From contig JAESUZ010000446.1 in the NCBI GenBank assembly GCA_017311185.1, positions 496,001-560,000 on the forward strand: a DNA stretch of 64,000 nucleotides, given 5' to 3'. The DNA comes from Proteles cristata cristata (taxonomy: Eukaryota; Chordata; Mammalia; Carnivora; Hyaenidae). Under the pieces are notes generated by a model. It worked only from the letters and a program-made list of their open reading frames with translations, made no database searches and was not told the origin of the DNA. How positions within the stretch are numbered: position 1 is the stretch's first letter; the number at the start of each line of letters is the position of its first letter. The position numbers were made by a program, and so were the translations under genes. This document shows, piece after piece, positions 33,170 to 43,225 of the stretch.

Positions 33170-33411
33170 GAAAGCCTGAATTAGGGACGCCTGGGTGGCT
33201 CAGTTGGTTAAGTGTCCAACTCTTGGTTTCGGCTCAGGTCATGATCTCATGGTTCAAGAGTTTGAGCCTCAACTTGAGCTTTGCACTGACAGCATGGAGC
33301 CTGCTTGTGATTCTCTCTTTCTCTCCCTCTTTCTGTGGCTCCCCCGCTTGTGCATATACACACACTCTCTCCCTCAAAATAAATAAATAAACTTAAAAAA
33401 GAGCCTGAACG
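33170..33411 (+). mobile_element. CAN-SINE with target duplication
   Basis: Body 33184-33399, GGGACGCCTGGGTGGCTCAG head, 'ctcttggtttcggctcaggtcatgatctc', CT segment interrupted by CATATACACACAC, tail AAATAAATAAATAAAC. AAAGCCTGAA is repeated as AGAGCCTGAA. Confidence 0.95.
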
Positions 33412-34275
33412 AGTAGTAAAAATATGATCCACACATAAATAATGAGGCAGAATGTGCTTGTCAGAAAAGAGGAAGAAAATTCTGTGCCGGGGTATTTTCT
33501 GAAGGATGCTGCCATGACGGTCTTCTCTCAACACAATGGGAGTTAACGGTTAAAACGTTTATCAGGTGCGGTTTTGAGTAAGTGCATGGGGGATATGTGT
33601 GCCTCTCAGAATGTTGGCTGGAAGACGATTTCAGATTTGTGCTTCTTGAGCTGAAGGACTTGAGGTAATTGGGAATTGAGCATTATGAGTACATTAAACA
33701 CAATCATCACACATTTCTAGTGACATAAACTTGTCACGAGACAAGATAGATCTGTGAGCAATGGATCCCTTGCTTTTGATAACAGAGAAAGGGTGAAAGA
33801 CAAGAAAATGGCTGAGCCATTGGTCTTTCTCCATCCTTCTGCCTGAGACCCACTGTGCATGCCCCACTCAGCAGAACACTTGGCTGAGACAGCCTGGTGC
33901 TGGGTAAGCCATCACCCATCAGCTGTCGGCACTCATATCCATTTTGGAAATCGTATCCACTGAAAGAATATGGCACCAAGGGACGCAAGTTGGAGAAAAG
34001 GCAATGAAGTTTTCTGTTTCCTTCCCTGGCCATGGCTCCGAGTTAATGGGCTTCTGCGCTGCCTGCTTGCTCTATTTGTTTTATTCTTCAAATTCTGAAA
34101 TTAGGAAAGAGGAGCAAAATGCATAGTTCCAAGAGGACTTTGAGATGCCAAGGCCACACTGATGTACTGTTCCTAGGAATCCAGGAATCACTATGACCCT
34201 GGTTGGCAGGTAAAATCCACTGGGTGTGAAATGGGTGTAGGAAAGGATGGCACGTTGCCCAATGTACTGATTGCC
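33412..34275. other. Unique sequence, no gene seen
   Basis: Nothing recognised; a 99-codon minus-strand frame at 33734-34033 has no supporting features. Confidence 0.45.
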
Positions 34276-34369
34276 TCTTTTTTTAAACTACTTTTTAAGT
34301 AAGGGGTTTGGACTCACGACCCCAAGGTCAAGAGTCACATGCTCCACTGACAGTCTGCCAGGTGCCCTT
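34276..34369 (-). mobile_element. Truncated CAN-SINE, variant type
   Basis: 'ggactcacgaccccaaggtcaagagtcacatgctcc', 'gccaggtgccc' is the tRNA-related half of a CAN-SINE variant that carries CAAGAGTCACATGCTC in place of the usual GAAGTCGGACGCTT. The CT/GA part is missing. Confidence 0.75.
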
Positions 34370-35199
34370 GGGTTGCGTCTTCTGAGTTATAGACCACTTG
34401 TCAAGAATTAGCCTGTACCTCTTCCGATGTTGATATAATTGTACATCCTTTGATCAAAGGACTTGTTTTCTGATTTCTCTTGCTTTCTCACTGAGGTAGC
34501 TTCCAATATGCCAAAGGCCAACCTCAGTTATGGTAGACTACATTTAGTTGGGGAAAATCAGGAATGACTTTATAAGGAGGTACACTTGGTCCAGTTCTTG
34601 AAAATAAAAGCAGGATTTCCCCCAAGAAGATATGGGAGATATGCCCATGATAAGTGGACAGAAGAGTATGAGAAAGCCCAGAAGCAGAGAGCAAGTCTCT
34701 GTGACCAGGAAAATGGTCGGGGTGTCACAGTGGCCAAAGGTCACCAGGTGGGAAGAGGTAGTTACTGACTGAGAAAGGTTCTACACAAAAAGGAAAAGTC
34801 CTCTGCAATCCATGTGTTCACGTGTGTGCGTGTGTATGCGTGCACACGCACACACATACAGACACAGCCTAATAACATGTTAATTTCTCCATTGGTAATC
34901 AGCAACACCTTTCATTAGGAGTGACTGACAGAACACCCCTGGCCTCTTTCATTCCTCAGGCTGATCCCCGCCCCCCTCTCCCATCTTCATCTCACGTGAC
35001 CCACATGCTCGGGGCTCATGCAAATTTAAATGGTCATTTCCTGCATCTGGGCTCATAACAGCCATAGATACTTTTCAGTTTCTCTGATAACTGTCATTCA
35101 GTTGTTTTAAGCACAGAGTATTATTTAACTGTGATTTCATCACAAAAACAAATTTGCCAACACAATTACATCCCCACTCCTTTCTCCAGATCTTCCCAT
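34370..35199. other. Unique sequence with a GT/CA inverted repeat
   Basis: Holds the hairpin-capable GT/CA element at 34822-34855. Otherwise nothing recognised. Confidence 0.5.
34822..34855. repeat. Perfect 13-bp inverted repeat in GT/CA sequence
   Basis: GTGTGTGCGTGTG (34822-34834) and CACACGCACACAC (34843-34855) are exact reverse complements around an 8-nt spacer, TATGCGTG. Strictly alternating purine-pyrimidine within each arm. Confidence 0.95.
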
Positions 35200-35360
35200 G
35201 AGTTCCCATCTCATTCAGCTTGCAGATGACAGACTGTGGCACTACTTGGCCTCCATACCCTCATAAGCATATTCGATAATCTCTCTCTCTTTCTCTCTCT
35301 CTTTCTCTCCGTATATATATTGGCCATATTTCTCTGGAGAACCCTAATTAACACACAACT
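35200..35360 (+). mobile_element. LTR-like 3' end (tentative)
   Basis: 'ggcctccataccctcataagc', a CT run, 'gtatatatattgg' and 'tttctctggagaaccctaattaacaca' resemble the end of a mammalian LTR (GGTTCTGTTTCTCTGGAGAACCCTGACTAATACA). The family is not certain. Confidence 0.4.
35280..35311. repeat. (CT)n-rich tract
   Basis: TCTCTCTCTCTTTCTCTCTC and onward; imperfect dinucleotide run. Confidence 0.85.
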
Positions 35361-35621
35361 CAAATGTCCCTTCTTTTACAAAAAGAAAATTACTCTCATC
35401 ATCTCACTGAGCTCCAATGGTGTGTCTGCAGTGCTTATCATGGCCTGACCTTTTGTGATTGTGGATTCTTTCTCTCTCTCTCTGTATCTCTCTCTCTCCC
35501 TCCCTCCCTCGCACCCACCCTCCCGCCCTCTCTCTCTCAGAGAATATATCCTAAAACAAAGAATTGCAGATTGGTGTCATATTTTCTAATCTGAGTATAT
35601 GCTCACAGGCCTTCAGGTCAG
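35361..35621. repeat. Sequence with a C/T low-complexity tract
   Basis: 35468-35540 is almost entirely C and T (CTCTCTCTCTCCCTCCCTCC type). The rest is unique. Confidence 0.6.
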
Positions 35622-35636
35622 CTGGACTTACATGTT

Positions 35637-35821
35637 TTTAATGTTTACTTATTTTTGAGAGAGAGAGAGAAAGTGAGTGGCAGAGAGAGAGAGAGAGAGA
35701 GAGACAGAGGATCCAAAGCAGGCTCCACGAGGAAAGCTTGGAGCCTGAGGCGGGGCTCAAACTCATGAACTGCAAGATCGTGACCTGATCACAGCTCTAC
35801 CAACTGAGCCACCCAGGCATC
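35637..35821 (-). mobile_element. CAN-SINE with target duplication
   Basis: TTAATGTTTACTTATTTTTG start, long GA runs, end CTGAGCCACCCAGGCATCT. CTGGACTTACATGTTTT before is matched by TTGGGCTTACATTTT after. The middle has the sequence CCACGAGGAAAGCTTGGAGC in place of the usual CAGGCTCTGAGCTGTCAGC. Confidence 0.93.
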
Positions 35822-35949
35822 TTGGGCTTACATTTTGTACCCGCTATGAACTAGTATTTCCTTGAGATTGATTTTCCGAGTACTGATTTCCGTGACCTAA
35901 ATATGTTTGGGAAACTCCCCTATAGAATAACCATAGAATAACCACTGTC

Positions 35950-36050
35950 TGAGGACAGATGGCCTTTCCATGGCAATATGCCTAGCATCAAAAATCATGT
36001 CTTGGTACCTAGTAGGTGCTCACTATACATTTGTTGAATGAGTAAATCTA
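35950..36050 (+). mobile_element. L2 LINE 3' end
   Basis: 'tagcatcaaaaatcatgtcttggtacctagtaggtgctcactatacatttgttgaatgagt' matches the L2 terminal region. A small ATAGAATAACC tandem lies just before it. Confidence 0.65.
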
Positions 36051-36756
36051 TGAAGACTTTTCACCTTTGAAAGTTTTCCCATTAACGGGCTTGAAAAATC
36101 AACAAAAGAAACTCGCTTCACTTTGTTTAATTCAGTCTCCACCCTAGTGGAGGCTCCATTGGGAAGCCCTTCTACAAGATATCTTCTTTGATCATCCAAA
36201 GGCTCTGGGAGAGGAGGAGGGGATCGTAGCACTATTGATAGTGGGCTTTGCTTCCTGGTTTCAAGATGTTGAAAAGCACAGAACGGTGTGTGAGGAGGCA
36301 CTCGGGGTGTGTTCCTGGACAGCAAGCGGCTCTTACCAAACAACAATTTGATGAGCTCAGTGCAAATGAATCGGAAACATATGGATTCCATTTCCCTCGA
36401 AACACACATGGCTTTAACAATTAAACACCACAGCGATTATAGGGGAAAGAATACACAACAGGGATTTAATGGAGTCCAAACATTTGAAAACGCGTCTGAG
36501 GTCCTCCCTGAGCCCCAGATGGGGTTGTTCCCACAGAACACATGGGGTCCTAGCTGCACTGGCTTCAGCACACGGCGTCCTTTCCCAACTGCAACCTGCC
36601 AAGGACATTCGTAGTGACTCTCCCTGCCGCTCTGTCAGGGACAGATGGCCTTCTTTTTTTTTCCTTAAAGATAATGGTTGGGGTAGAATTATGATTTTTT
36701 TTTTGGTTATACTTTCCTGTTTGTTAGACTGATAAGATACATGTAAAGACACCTTG

Positions 36757-36759
<3 letters not shown>
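36051..36759. other. Unique sequence, overlapping chance frames
   Basis: Frames of 101-139 codons overlap on both strands between 36023 and 36833. They include simple repeats and disagree in frame, which argues against coding. No gene seen. Confidence 0.5.
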
Positions 36760-36790
<31 letters not shown>

Positions 36791-36812
36791 TGTGTGTGTG
36801 TGTGTGTGTGTA
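36760..36812. repeat. Compound microsatellite (GA)n(GT)n
   Basis: A pure GA run (36760-36788) passes directly into a pure GT run (36789-36812). Long enough to be length-variable. Confidence 0.97.
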
Positions 36813-36879
36813 TTCTGTGGTAATGCTCTCCAAGGAATCCAGATCTCTCCAAAGACATTACCTCATTCATTTTTATTTC

Positions 36880-37030
36880 TTGTGCCCAAGAGGCCGATGT
36901 GATTATTTCAGTTTCACATACAGAGAAGGAACCTGAAGAAGGGAGTGGCCAAGCTCACCCCTTTGGCCGAGGACAGGCCAGGAAAGAGCAAACCTCTCAG
37001 CCTGTAGCCCACTGCTTTCTCTCCCCAGCT
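36880..37030 (-). mobile_element. MIR fragment (tentative)
   Basis: 'gattatttcagtttcacatacagagaaggaacctgaag', 'gtggccaagctcacc' and 'cctctcagcctgtagcccactgctttctctcc' keep the order of the MIR reverse complement with many changes. Confidence 0.45.
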
Positions 37031-37639
37031 CCACGTGCCACCAGATTAATTAGGCCATGGACAGCATATAACTTAACTTAAAATTGGCATTCCTAAGGGG
37101 AATTCTGGCTTTTTCCAATGAAACTCTAGCACTGGTGAGGAGGACGCAATTAATTTTTCCCCCACGAGTAAAATCATTATATAAACTATCTCAGCACCCC
37201 CGGGGCCAGATACAAGACACTGACTTCTATGTCCCTGATGCTGAGCCCTCCGTCAGATGGTTCAGAGCTGAAATGAAAACCCAAAATGCCATATTATTGT
37301 GAGCCACTGTCTTACTTGAATGAGGGTGGCAGTTTCCTAATCGGCTCAGATTCTGGTTGAGGGGGAGTGAGGGAGGCTTGACCCCTTCCCCCCTCATTTC
37401 AAAGGTCTGGCAAATGTGTTCTTTTCATCTATAGGATCTAATATTTTGAGGTTTTCCTGTATCAAATTCATCTTTCTCAAATATTTTTTTTCCTCAATGG
37501 ACCTTCAGGAAAATATTTTAGAGCTTGAGAAAAATTCACAGGGGATCCACACCTGGGGCTTTCAGTCCTGGTTGAGCATCTCATGGGACAGGCTTTAATG
37601 AAAACACACACGCGCGTGCACACGGTGCTGAGATGCCTG
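37031..37639. other. Unique sequence, no gene seen
   Basis: A short CACACACGCGCGTGCACAC alternating stretch lies near 37606-37622. Nothing else recognised. Confidence 0.45.
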
Positions 37640-37975
37640 CTTTGACAAGGCTCCCGGACCCGTGCAGTTTCTCAAAAGTCCCCGGTGATTCTTTTTTTTT
37701 TTTTTTAATGTTTTATTTATTTCTAGAGAGAGAGAGACAGCGTGAGCAGGGGAGGGTCAGAGAGAGAGGGAGTCACAGACTGAAACAGGCTCCAGGCTCT
37801 GAGCTGGCAGTCAGCACAGAGCCCGACGCGGGGCTCGAACCCACGAACCGCGAGATCATGACCTAAGCGAAAGTCGGACGCTTAACCGACTAAGCCACCC
37901 AGGCGCCCCGAAAGTCCCCGGTGATTCTGACGGGCAGCAGAGAGCAAGCACTGACCTACAGCGGCCCCAACCCTG
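37640..37975 (+). mobile_element. MER5-like DNA transposon remnant split by a SINE (tentative)
   Basis: 'ttgacaaggctcccgg ... aaaagtccccggtgattct' before the SINE and 'gacgggcagcagagagcaagcactgacc' after it resemble the right half of MER5 (CTCCCCAGGTGATTCTGATGTGCAGCC ... GAGAACCACTG). Short and diverged. Confidence 0.35.
37674..37928 (-). mobile_element. Young CAN-SINE with near-exact target duplication
   Basis: Body 37693-37909: poly-T of 14, full-length, ending GCCACCCAGGCGCCCC with CpG sites retained (GACGCGGGGCTCGAACCCAC, GAACCGCGAGATCATGACC). AAAAGTCCCCGGTGATTCT (37674-37692) recurs as GAAAGTCCCCGGTGATTCT (37910-37928). Confidence 0.98.
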
Positions 37976-39790
37976 TCGCCCAGGGGTGACACACTCACAG
38001 CCATTGCCTTTATGGCTCTGCGGATTCCTTCACTCCAAACACGCCTGTGTTGGGGCACCTGCTTTAGAATGTATCTAGGATCTGTTTCAGTCAGGTATGT
38101 TAGGACGTACAGCTATGGCAATGCGGCCCAGAAAGGAAGAAGTGTATAGTCACAGATTCCTAAGCCAAGGGAAGGCGCAGCACACGGCACGGGGTCACCG
38201 GGGAAGCACCGGGGCCAGCCCGGGGGAGGTGTCCTGAGTGGGGGTTGATGGCGTGGGCAAAAGTCTTTATTCCACTGGAAGGGATGGACAAGGCTAAATA
38301 AGCAAAACCTGAGCATGTTTAGGGGTAGCTCATTTAAATAATTTCAACAGAATCTGGGATGTGCGTGGGGGGTGCCTGCCTTTAGGGCAGAGGAAGAGGG
38401 TCCCCAGCTATAGCAGCCAGAGGAAGGGAATTTGGGCTTGCATTTGATTGCTTTTCAGATCAAAGCCATTCACCTCCAGGAGCTAGCTAGGTGAGGGAGC
38501 CCCTCCCCAAGTCCACTGAGCCCCAGAATGGCAAAGCAATCACAAAATACAGAACAAGTCTAACCCGTGATGAATACACTATCACCTTAGCCATCTGAAC
38601 ACGAAATGTGAATCACGAGGATAAAATAGTGATAAAAAGCTTTTGACTATATGTCTCCATTTTATACACAGTGTTCAGGTTGTCATTTCTCTTTTTATCT
38701 CCCTGGGAAGTCTGGTAGGTCTGTGATAATCCTGTCATTCCTGAGAGGCGACACTGTTTCTTCACAGCAGAGACAGGATTGGACACTGTATCTTGGGGCT
38801 CCTGGCCCCCAGCTCCACGGAGCCATCCCAAACGAGAGCCTGGGTTCTTTCGAGAAGAGCTGCTGTGCATAGAGGTACATTGGCAGGTAAAGAAGCCTGG
38901 GCTCACATAGCAGCAAGCATTTGCTTCTTGGAGCGGGAGAACATTCTCCCAGTGTTACGAGTCGGATGTGTGTTTTCTTGAAGAACATAATTAGAAAGGG
39001 GGTGTATCTGTCACACCTAAAATACCGTGGGGCCAGCCCCAGAGAAGGCTGTAGCTTTCCTCAGACAAGACAGGGTGCCTGGGCCAGCAAACGGACATGG
39101 TGTCCTGTCTTTTCAATGACGTATGTGCACGTCGGTGGGGAGACATGAATCTGCAGCTGCAGATCCTTCCTTACAGTCCGCCTGGGCTGGAAGGGCATCA
39201 AACAAACATTTAGACAGAGGGCCCTTTAACCAGCTTCTCAGAGGCTGTGAATCAAGTCAGAAAGTAATTCAACCCTCGCTCTCAAGGTGCAAGGGAAGGG
39301 AAGAAAAACGGTTTCTTTAGATTCGATCCTCACCGCAGAATCATTTGTCAGTCTCCTCAGTGAGGCTGCATCAACCCGGTCCGGACCACTTGTTCTCTGT
39401 GCAACGTCCGTCCTCAGGGCAGTGCGCCGGTGGCTGCTGGGACGTGAAGGGCGGTGGGCATCGCGTTCCTACGGCACCCTGCATCTCCGAGGGCCCTGAG
39501 CCTTCCCCTGATACTTTCCCATGGGTTGTTAGTACCATTTAAATAACTGCTTTACAGAAGCCGGATTCCGTGAAAGGCATTTGGGGTCCTTACTGAGCGA
39601 GTAACAAATTCATGTGACAACTTTGCTCAGGACATCAGTGCAGGTAATCTGGAATGAGCGGATTACCAGAGTACGCGTGTGCACAGAGCTCAGTGGTTTG
39701 GACTGGCCGCGGGCTTGATTCCGCAGGTGGGGGGACCTCAGGTGCGGGACAGGAACTATGAATACAGCCACTCAAATACTTCCACTTCCA
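37976..39790. other. Unique sequence, locally CpG-enriched
   Basis: About 1.8 kb without recognised repeats. CpG dinucleotides cluster at 38180-38230 and 39370-39480, but over lengths well below a CpG island. Overlapping frames of 60-97 codons on both strands are not supported as genes. Confidence 0.5.
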
Positions 39791-39999
39791 TTTTTTTTTA
39801 AAGCTTTAATTATGATTATTTATTTTGAGAGGGAGAGAGAGAATGAGAGGGGCAGAGGGGCAGAGAGAGAGGGAGAGAGAATCCCAAGCAGCCTCCACAA
39901 TCTCAGTGCAGAGCCCCACGGGGCTCAAAGTCACCAACCACGAGATCATGACCTGAGCCGAAGTCCCATGCTCAACCCAGGGAGCCACCCAGGCGCCCC
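39791..39999 (-). mobile_element. CAN-SINE
   Basis: 'aaagctttaattatgattatttattttgag' start, GA segment with GAGGGGCAGAGGGGCAGAG duplication, 'cctccacaatctcagtgcagagcc', end AGCCACCCAGGCGCCCCC. No clear target duplication. Confidence 0.93.
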
Positions 40000-40015
40000 C
40001 GCTTGATATTTAAAG

Positions 40016-40231
40016 CAATGAGGTGGGGGGCGCCTGGGTGTCTCGGTTGGTTAAGTGTCTGACTTTGGCTCAGGTCATGATCTCACAGCTTGTGAGTTTG
40101 AGCCCCACGTCAGCCTGGAGCCTGCTTGGGATTCTGTGTCACCCTCTCTCTCTGCCCTCCCTCACACACACTCTCTCTCTCTTTCTTTCTCAAAAATAAA
40201 TCAACCTTAAAAATTTAGAATAATGAGGTGG
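40016..40231 (+). mobile_element. CAN-SINE with target duplication
   Basis: Body 40026-40221. AATGAGGTGG is exact at 40016-40025 and 40222-40231. The 'gggctctgtgctgacagctcagag' part is missing (reads CCCCACGTCAGCCTGGAGCC), an internal deletion of about 25 bp. Confidence 0.95.
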
Positions 40232-40402
40232 AGAGATGAGGTTGCTCACGCATGTCGTAGTGCTGGGGTGATGTCAGGGCTCCTCATGGACCAGGTCTTG
40301 GGGTTCCCATCTCTACACCAGCATTCCTTCTTCCCCGGACAGGGTGCACGTGGCTTGTGTACATGTTTCACCAACTAGAAATTTTTAGACGTTGTGTGTT
40401 TT

Positions 40403-40655
40403 GTGGGTTTACTAAATTTTTTCTAAAATTTTTTAACATTTATTTATTTTTGAGACAGAGAGAGACAGAGCATGAGCAGGGGAGGGGCAGAGCGAGAGGA
40501 AGACACAGAATCTGAAACAGGCTCCAGGCTCTGAGCTGTCAGCACAGAGCCCGATGCGGGGCTCAAACCCACGGACCACAAGACCATGACCTGAGCCGAA
40601 GTCGGACGCTTAACCAACTCAGCCACCCAGGTGCCACAGTGGGTTTACTAATTTT
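40403..40655 (-). mobile_element. CAN-SINE with target duplication
   Basis: Body 40421-40638. GTGGGTTTACTAAATTTT (40403-40420) and GTGGGTTTACTAATTTT (40639-40655) flank it. Otherwise close to the common felid consensus. Confidence 0.97.
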
Positions 40656-41020
40656 ACTCCACAAACAAATACATGTGGTAAAGTGCTAAGTGACACCAGA
40701 TACTTTATTACAAAACAGTATTACCGCAGAAGAGACTTCTTGTGATAAACTTACAGCTGCCTTCCAATCAGTACAAGTCTTAACTTATGCAGTGTCCTTT
40801 TCCAGAGACCAGAGCCGCATGAACAAGCACAGAACAGTTTCAGGGATGAGCATGAGGACGCTCCTATTTCTGTTCACAGTCACTGATAAGGGGAACAGGG
40901 GGCAGCCACCTCCAGCAATTCCACATCCTTTACAGCACAATGGCTCTTCCTTCACAAGAGCCACAATGGAGGAAAAGAAAATGCTGAGTTCTCTTCCTGG
41001 TGAATAAATTTCTAATCAGA
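40656..41020. other. Unique sequence, no gene seen
   Basis: A 105-codon + frame (40690-41007) spans it. There is no domain and it ends just before the SINE. Confidence 0.45.
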
Positions 41021-41256
41021 GGGGCGCCCAGGGGGCTCAGTCGGTTACTTCTCCAATCCCAGGTCAGGATCTCACAGTTCGTGAAATCGGGCCTCCCATC
41101 GGGTTCGACACTGATGGTGCAGAACCTGCTTGAGATTCTCTCCCTCTCTCGCCCCTCCCCTGCTCATAGTCTCTCTCTCTCTTTCTCTCTCCCTCTCTCT
41201 CTCATTCTTCCACTCTCTCTGTCACTCAAAATAAATAAATAAGTAAACTTTTAAAA
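41021..41256 (+). mobile_element. CAN-SINE, diverged
   Basis: GGGGCGCCCAGGGGGCTCAG head, 'caggtcaggatctcacagttcgtg', 'gatggtgcagaacctgcttgag', very long CT segment (41140-41225), AAATAAATAAATAAG tail. Confidence 0.93.
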
Positions 41257-41811
41257 GAAAAATTCAAAAACAAAAGAACAAGATGTTGACGCACTCCACC
41301 CAGATAGGTCCATAAAGCTTGACGGAATTTGCTGAATTGCAGCTGCTAAGGAGTTCTGCCCGTCTTTCCCCGTGGAGACGGAGTAGTGTTTTGTCTATCC
41401 CACCTTCCAACTTCCCAGGCTTCCCATGGTGTACCCGCTCTGCCCCGGGACTCCACTCCACCTCTCTGTCCACAATGATTCCAGATTGTGTATTTCTTCC
41501 AACATATCTCAACTCCCTTTTTCCTTTCTGCTCATTGCTCTCTCCTCACACACACATCACAGAACACAAATGGCTCGTTATTAATGGAGAGAGCCATCTT
41601 GGATTCCCAACTGTAGCTTTTCATATAAGAATGGAAAAGAACATCTATTACTTCCTCTACCACTGGTGCCTTTCAGTCCACTTGGGGGAAAAATTGTTCC
41701 TGTCCATCATTGAATGGGATTCCAAGGTTGTGCTTTCTGGAAAACATTCACAAGTTATAGTACAGGGGAGACCATCTTTGTTGGATTTTCCTAGAACCAT
41801 CATAACTAAGT
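41257..41811. other. Unique sequence containing the longest open frame
   Basis: A 164-codon frame (41319-41813, +) covers it. The translation shows no domain, repeat, signal peptide or clear membrane segment. I treat it as a chance frame. Confidence 0.5.
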
Positions 41812-41825
41812 AAGAAGAAAAACAC

Positions 41826-41991
41826 TGGGCACCTGGGTAGCTCAGTTGGTTAAGCGTCTGACTTTGGCTCAGGTCATTATCTCAGGGTTCATGAGGTCAA
41901 GCCCTGCGTTGGGCTCTGTGCTGACAGCTCAGAGCCTGGAGCCTGCTTCTGATTCTGTGTCTCCCTCTCTCTACCCCTCCCCTGCTCATGA

Positions 41992-42034
<43 letters not shown>

Positions 42035-42064
42035 AGTAAATAAACATTAAAAAAATTTAAAAAC
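41826..42064 (+). mobile_element. CAN-SINE with target duplication
   Basis: GGGCACCTGGGTAGCTCAGT head, common-type body, pure CT run (41999-42031) and AAGTAAATAAACATTAAAAA tail. AGAAGAAAAACAC occurs on both sides (41813-41825 and 42066-42078). Confidence 0.96.
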
Positions 42065-42722
42065 AGAAGAAAAACACACAGAACCCTTGCATATCATGGG
42101 TGGGAATGCAAAGTGGTGCAGCCACTATGGAGAGCAGTATGTAGTTTTCTCAAAAACTGTAAAATAGTACACCTTGGGATCCAGCAGCCCCACTTCTACG
42201 TATTCATCTAAGAGACCTGAATCGAGATCTCAAAGAGGTATTAACAGTCCTGTGCTCGTTGCAGCGCTGACCACCAGCCGAGAGGGGGAAGGAACCTGAA
42301 TGTCCACTGATCAATAAATGGATAAAGAAAATGTGTTCTAGAACACAGTCGACCTTCAAAAGGAAGGAAAGTCTGTCATATTCAACCACATGGATCTTGA
42401 GGACATTATGCCACGTGAAATAAGCCAGTCACAGAAAGACATATCTTGGACTCCACTTATATGAAGTGTCTAAAATAGACGAACTCACAGAATTAAGGAA
42501 TGAAATGGTCATTGCAAGGGACTGGAGGAGGGAGGCAGAGGGAGATACAATCAAGCAGAATGAAGTCAAACAAGATAAACAGGCTCTAGAGTTCAGCGGT
42601 ACAACCATGTGCCTGTGAGCAACAATAGTGTGCTTACATTAAGTGTACACTTTAATATGTGTTAAAGGGGTAAATACCATATTAAGTGGTCTTTCCATAA
42701 TAAAATAAAATGAATGGACTCT
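42065..42722 (+). mobile_element. LINE-1 3' end
   Basis: 'cttgcatatcatgggtgggaatgcaaagtggtgcagccactatggagagcagtatg', 'cactgatcaataaatggataaag', 'gaggacattatgccacgtgaaataagccagtcacagaaagaca' and 'ccacttatatgaagtgtctaaaatag' are ORF2-end and 3'UTR landmarks, in order. It begins beside the SINE at 41826, which may have inserted into it or at its edge. Confidence 0.9.
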
Positions 42723-42749
42723 AAATTGCCCCCCATTGGTCCCTATTCT

Positions 42750-42964
42750 TTTTTTAAAAATATTTATTTATTAGTGTGTGTGAGAGAGAGTGCGTGCACG
42801 AGCAGGGGAGGGGCAGAAAGAGGGAGAGAGAGAGAGAATCTCAATCAGGATCAACACCATCAGTGCAAAGCCTGACATGGGGCTCAAACTCACAAACCAT
42901 TGGATCATGACCTGAGCTGAAATCAAGAGTCAGATGCTTAACCAACTGAGTCACTTAGGCGCCC
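42750..42964 (-). mobile_element. CAN-SINE
   Basis: Poly-T start with GTGTGTGTGAGAGAG, 'cacgagcaggggaggggcag', 'aatcaagagtcagatgcttaaccaactgag', end CACTTAGGCGCCC. Inserted between two L1 pieces of opposite orientation. Confidence 0.93.
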
Positions 42965-42974
42965 TACCTCCCTT

Positions 42975-43225
42975 TTTTGCTTTTGTCCACATTTTTATTT
43001 AAATTCCAGTTAGTTAACAACATACAGTGTAATATTAATTTCAGGTGTAGAATTTAGTGCTTTAACATTTCCAATCAACACGCTGGGCTCATCACAAGAG
43101 CATCCTTAATCCCTATCAGCCATTTCCCCCAACCCCTCAAGCCAACAGTTTTTCTCTTTAGTTGAGTCTGTTTCCTGGTTTGTTTTTTTCTCCCCATGTT
43201 CATCTGTTTTGTTATTTAAATTCTT
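42975..43225 (-). mobile_element. LINE-1 3' end, antisense (carnivore-type)
   Basis: 'ttaaattccagttagttaacaacatacagtgtaatattaatttcaggtgtagaatttagtgc', 'catcacaagagcatccttaatccc', 'ttagttgagtctgtttcctggtttg' is the reverse complement of the L1 3' end common in carnivore genomes. Confidence 0.85.

Noticed and set aside
14945..37866. Two open frames (14945-15172 and 37633-37866) sharing a 30-residue stretch, suggesting a gene family
   Set aside because: Both read the same strand of a CAN-SINE. The shared peptide is the SINE translated, not a conserved protein.
41319..41813. Longest open reading frame, 164 codons on the + strand
   Set aside because: No domain, signal peptide, membrane segment or compositional bias. 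No promoter, polyadenylation context or partner exon could be identified. A frame this long is expected about once by chance in this amount of AT-rich sequence.
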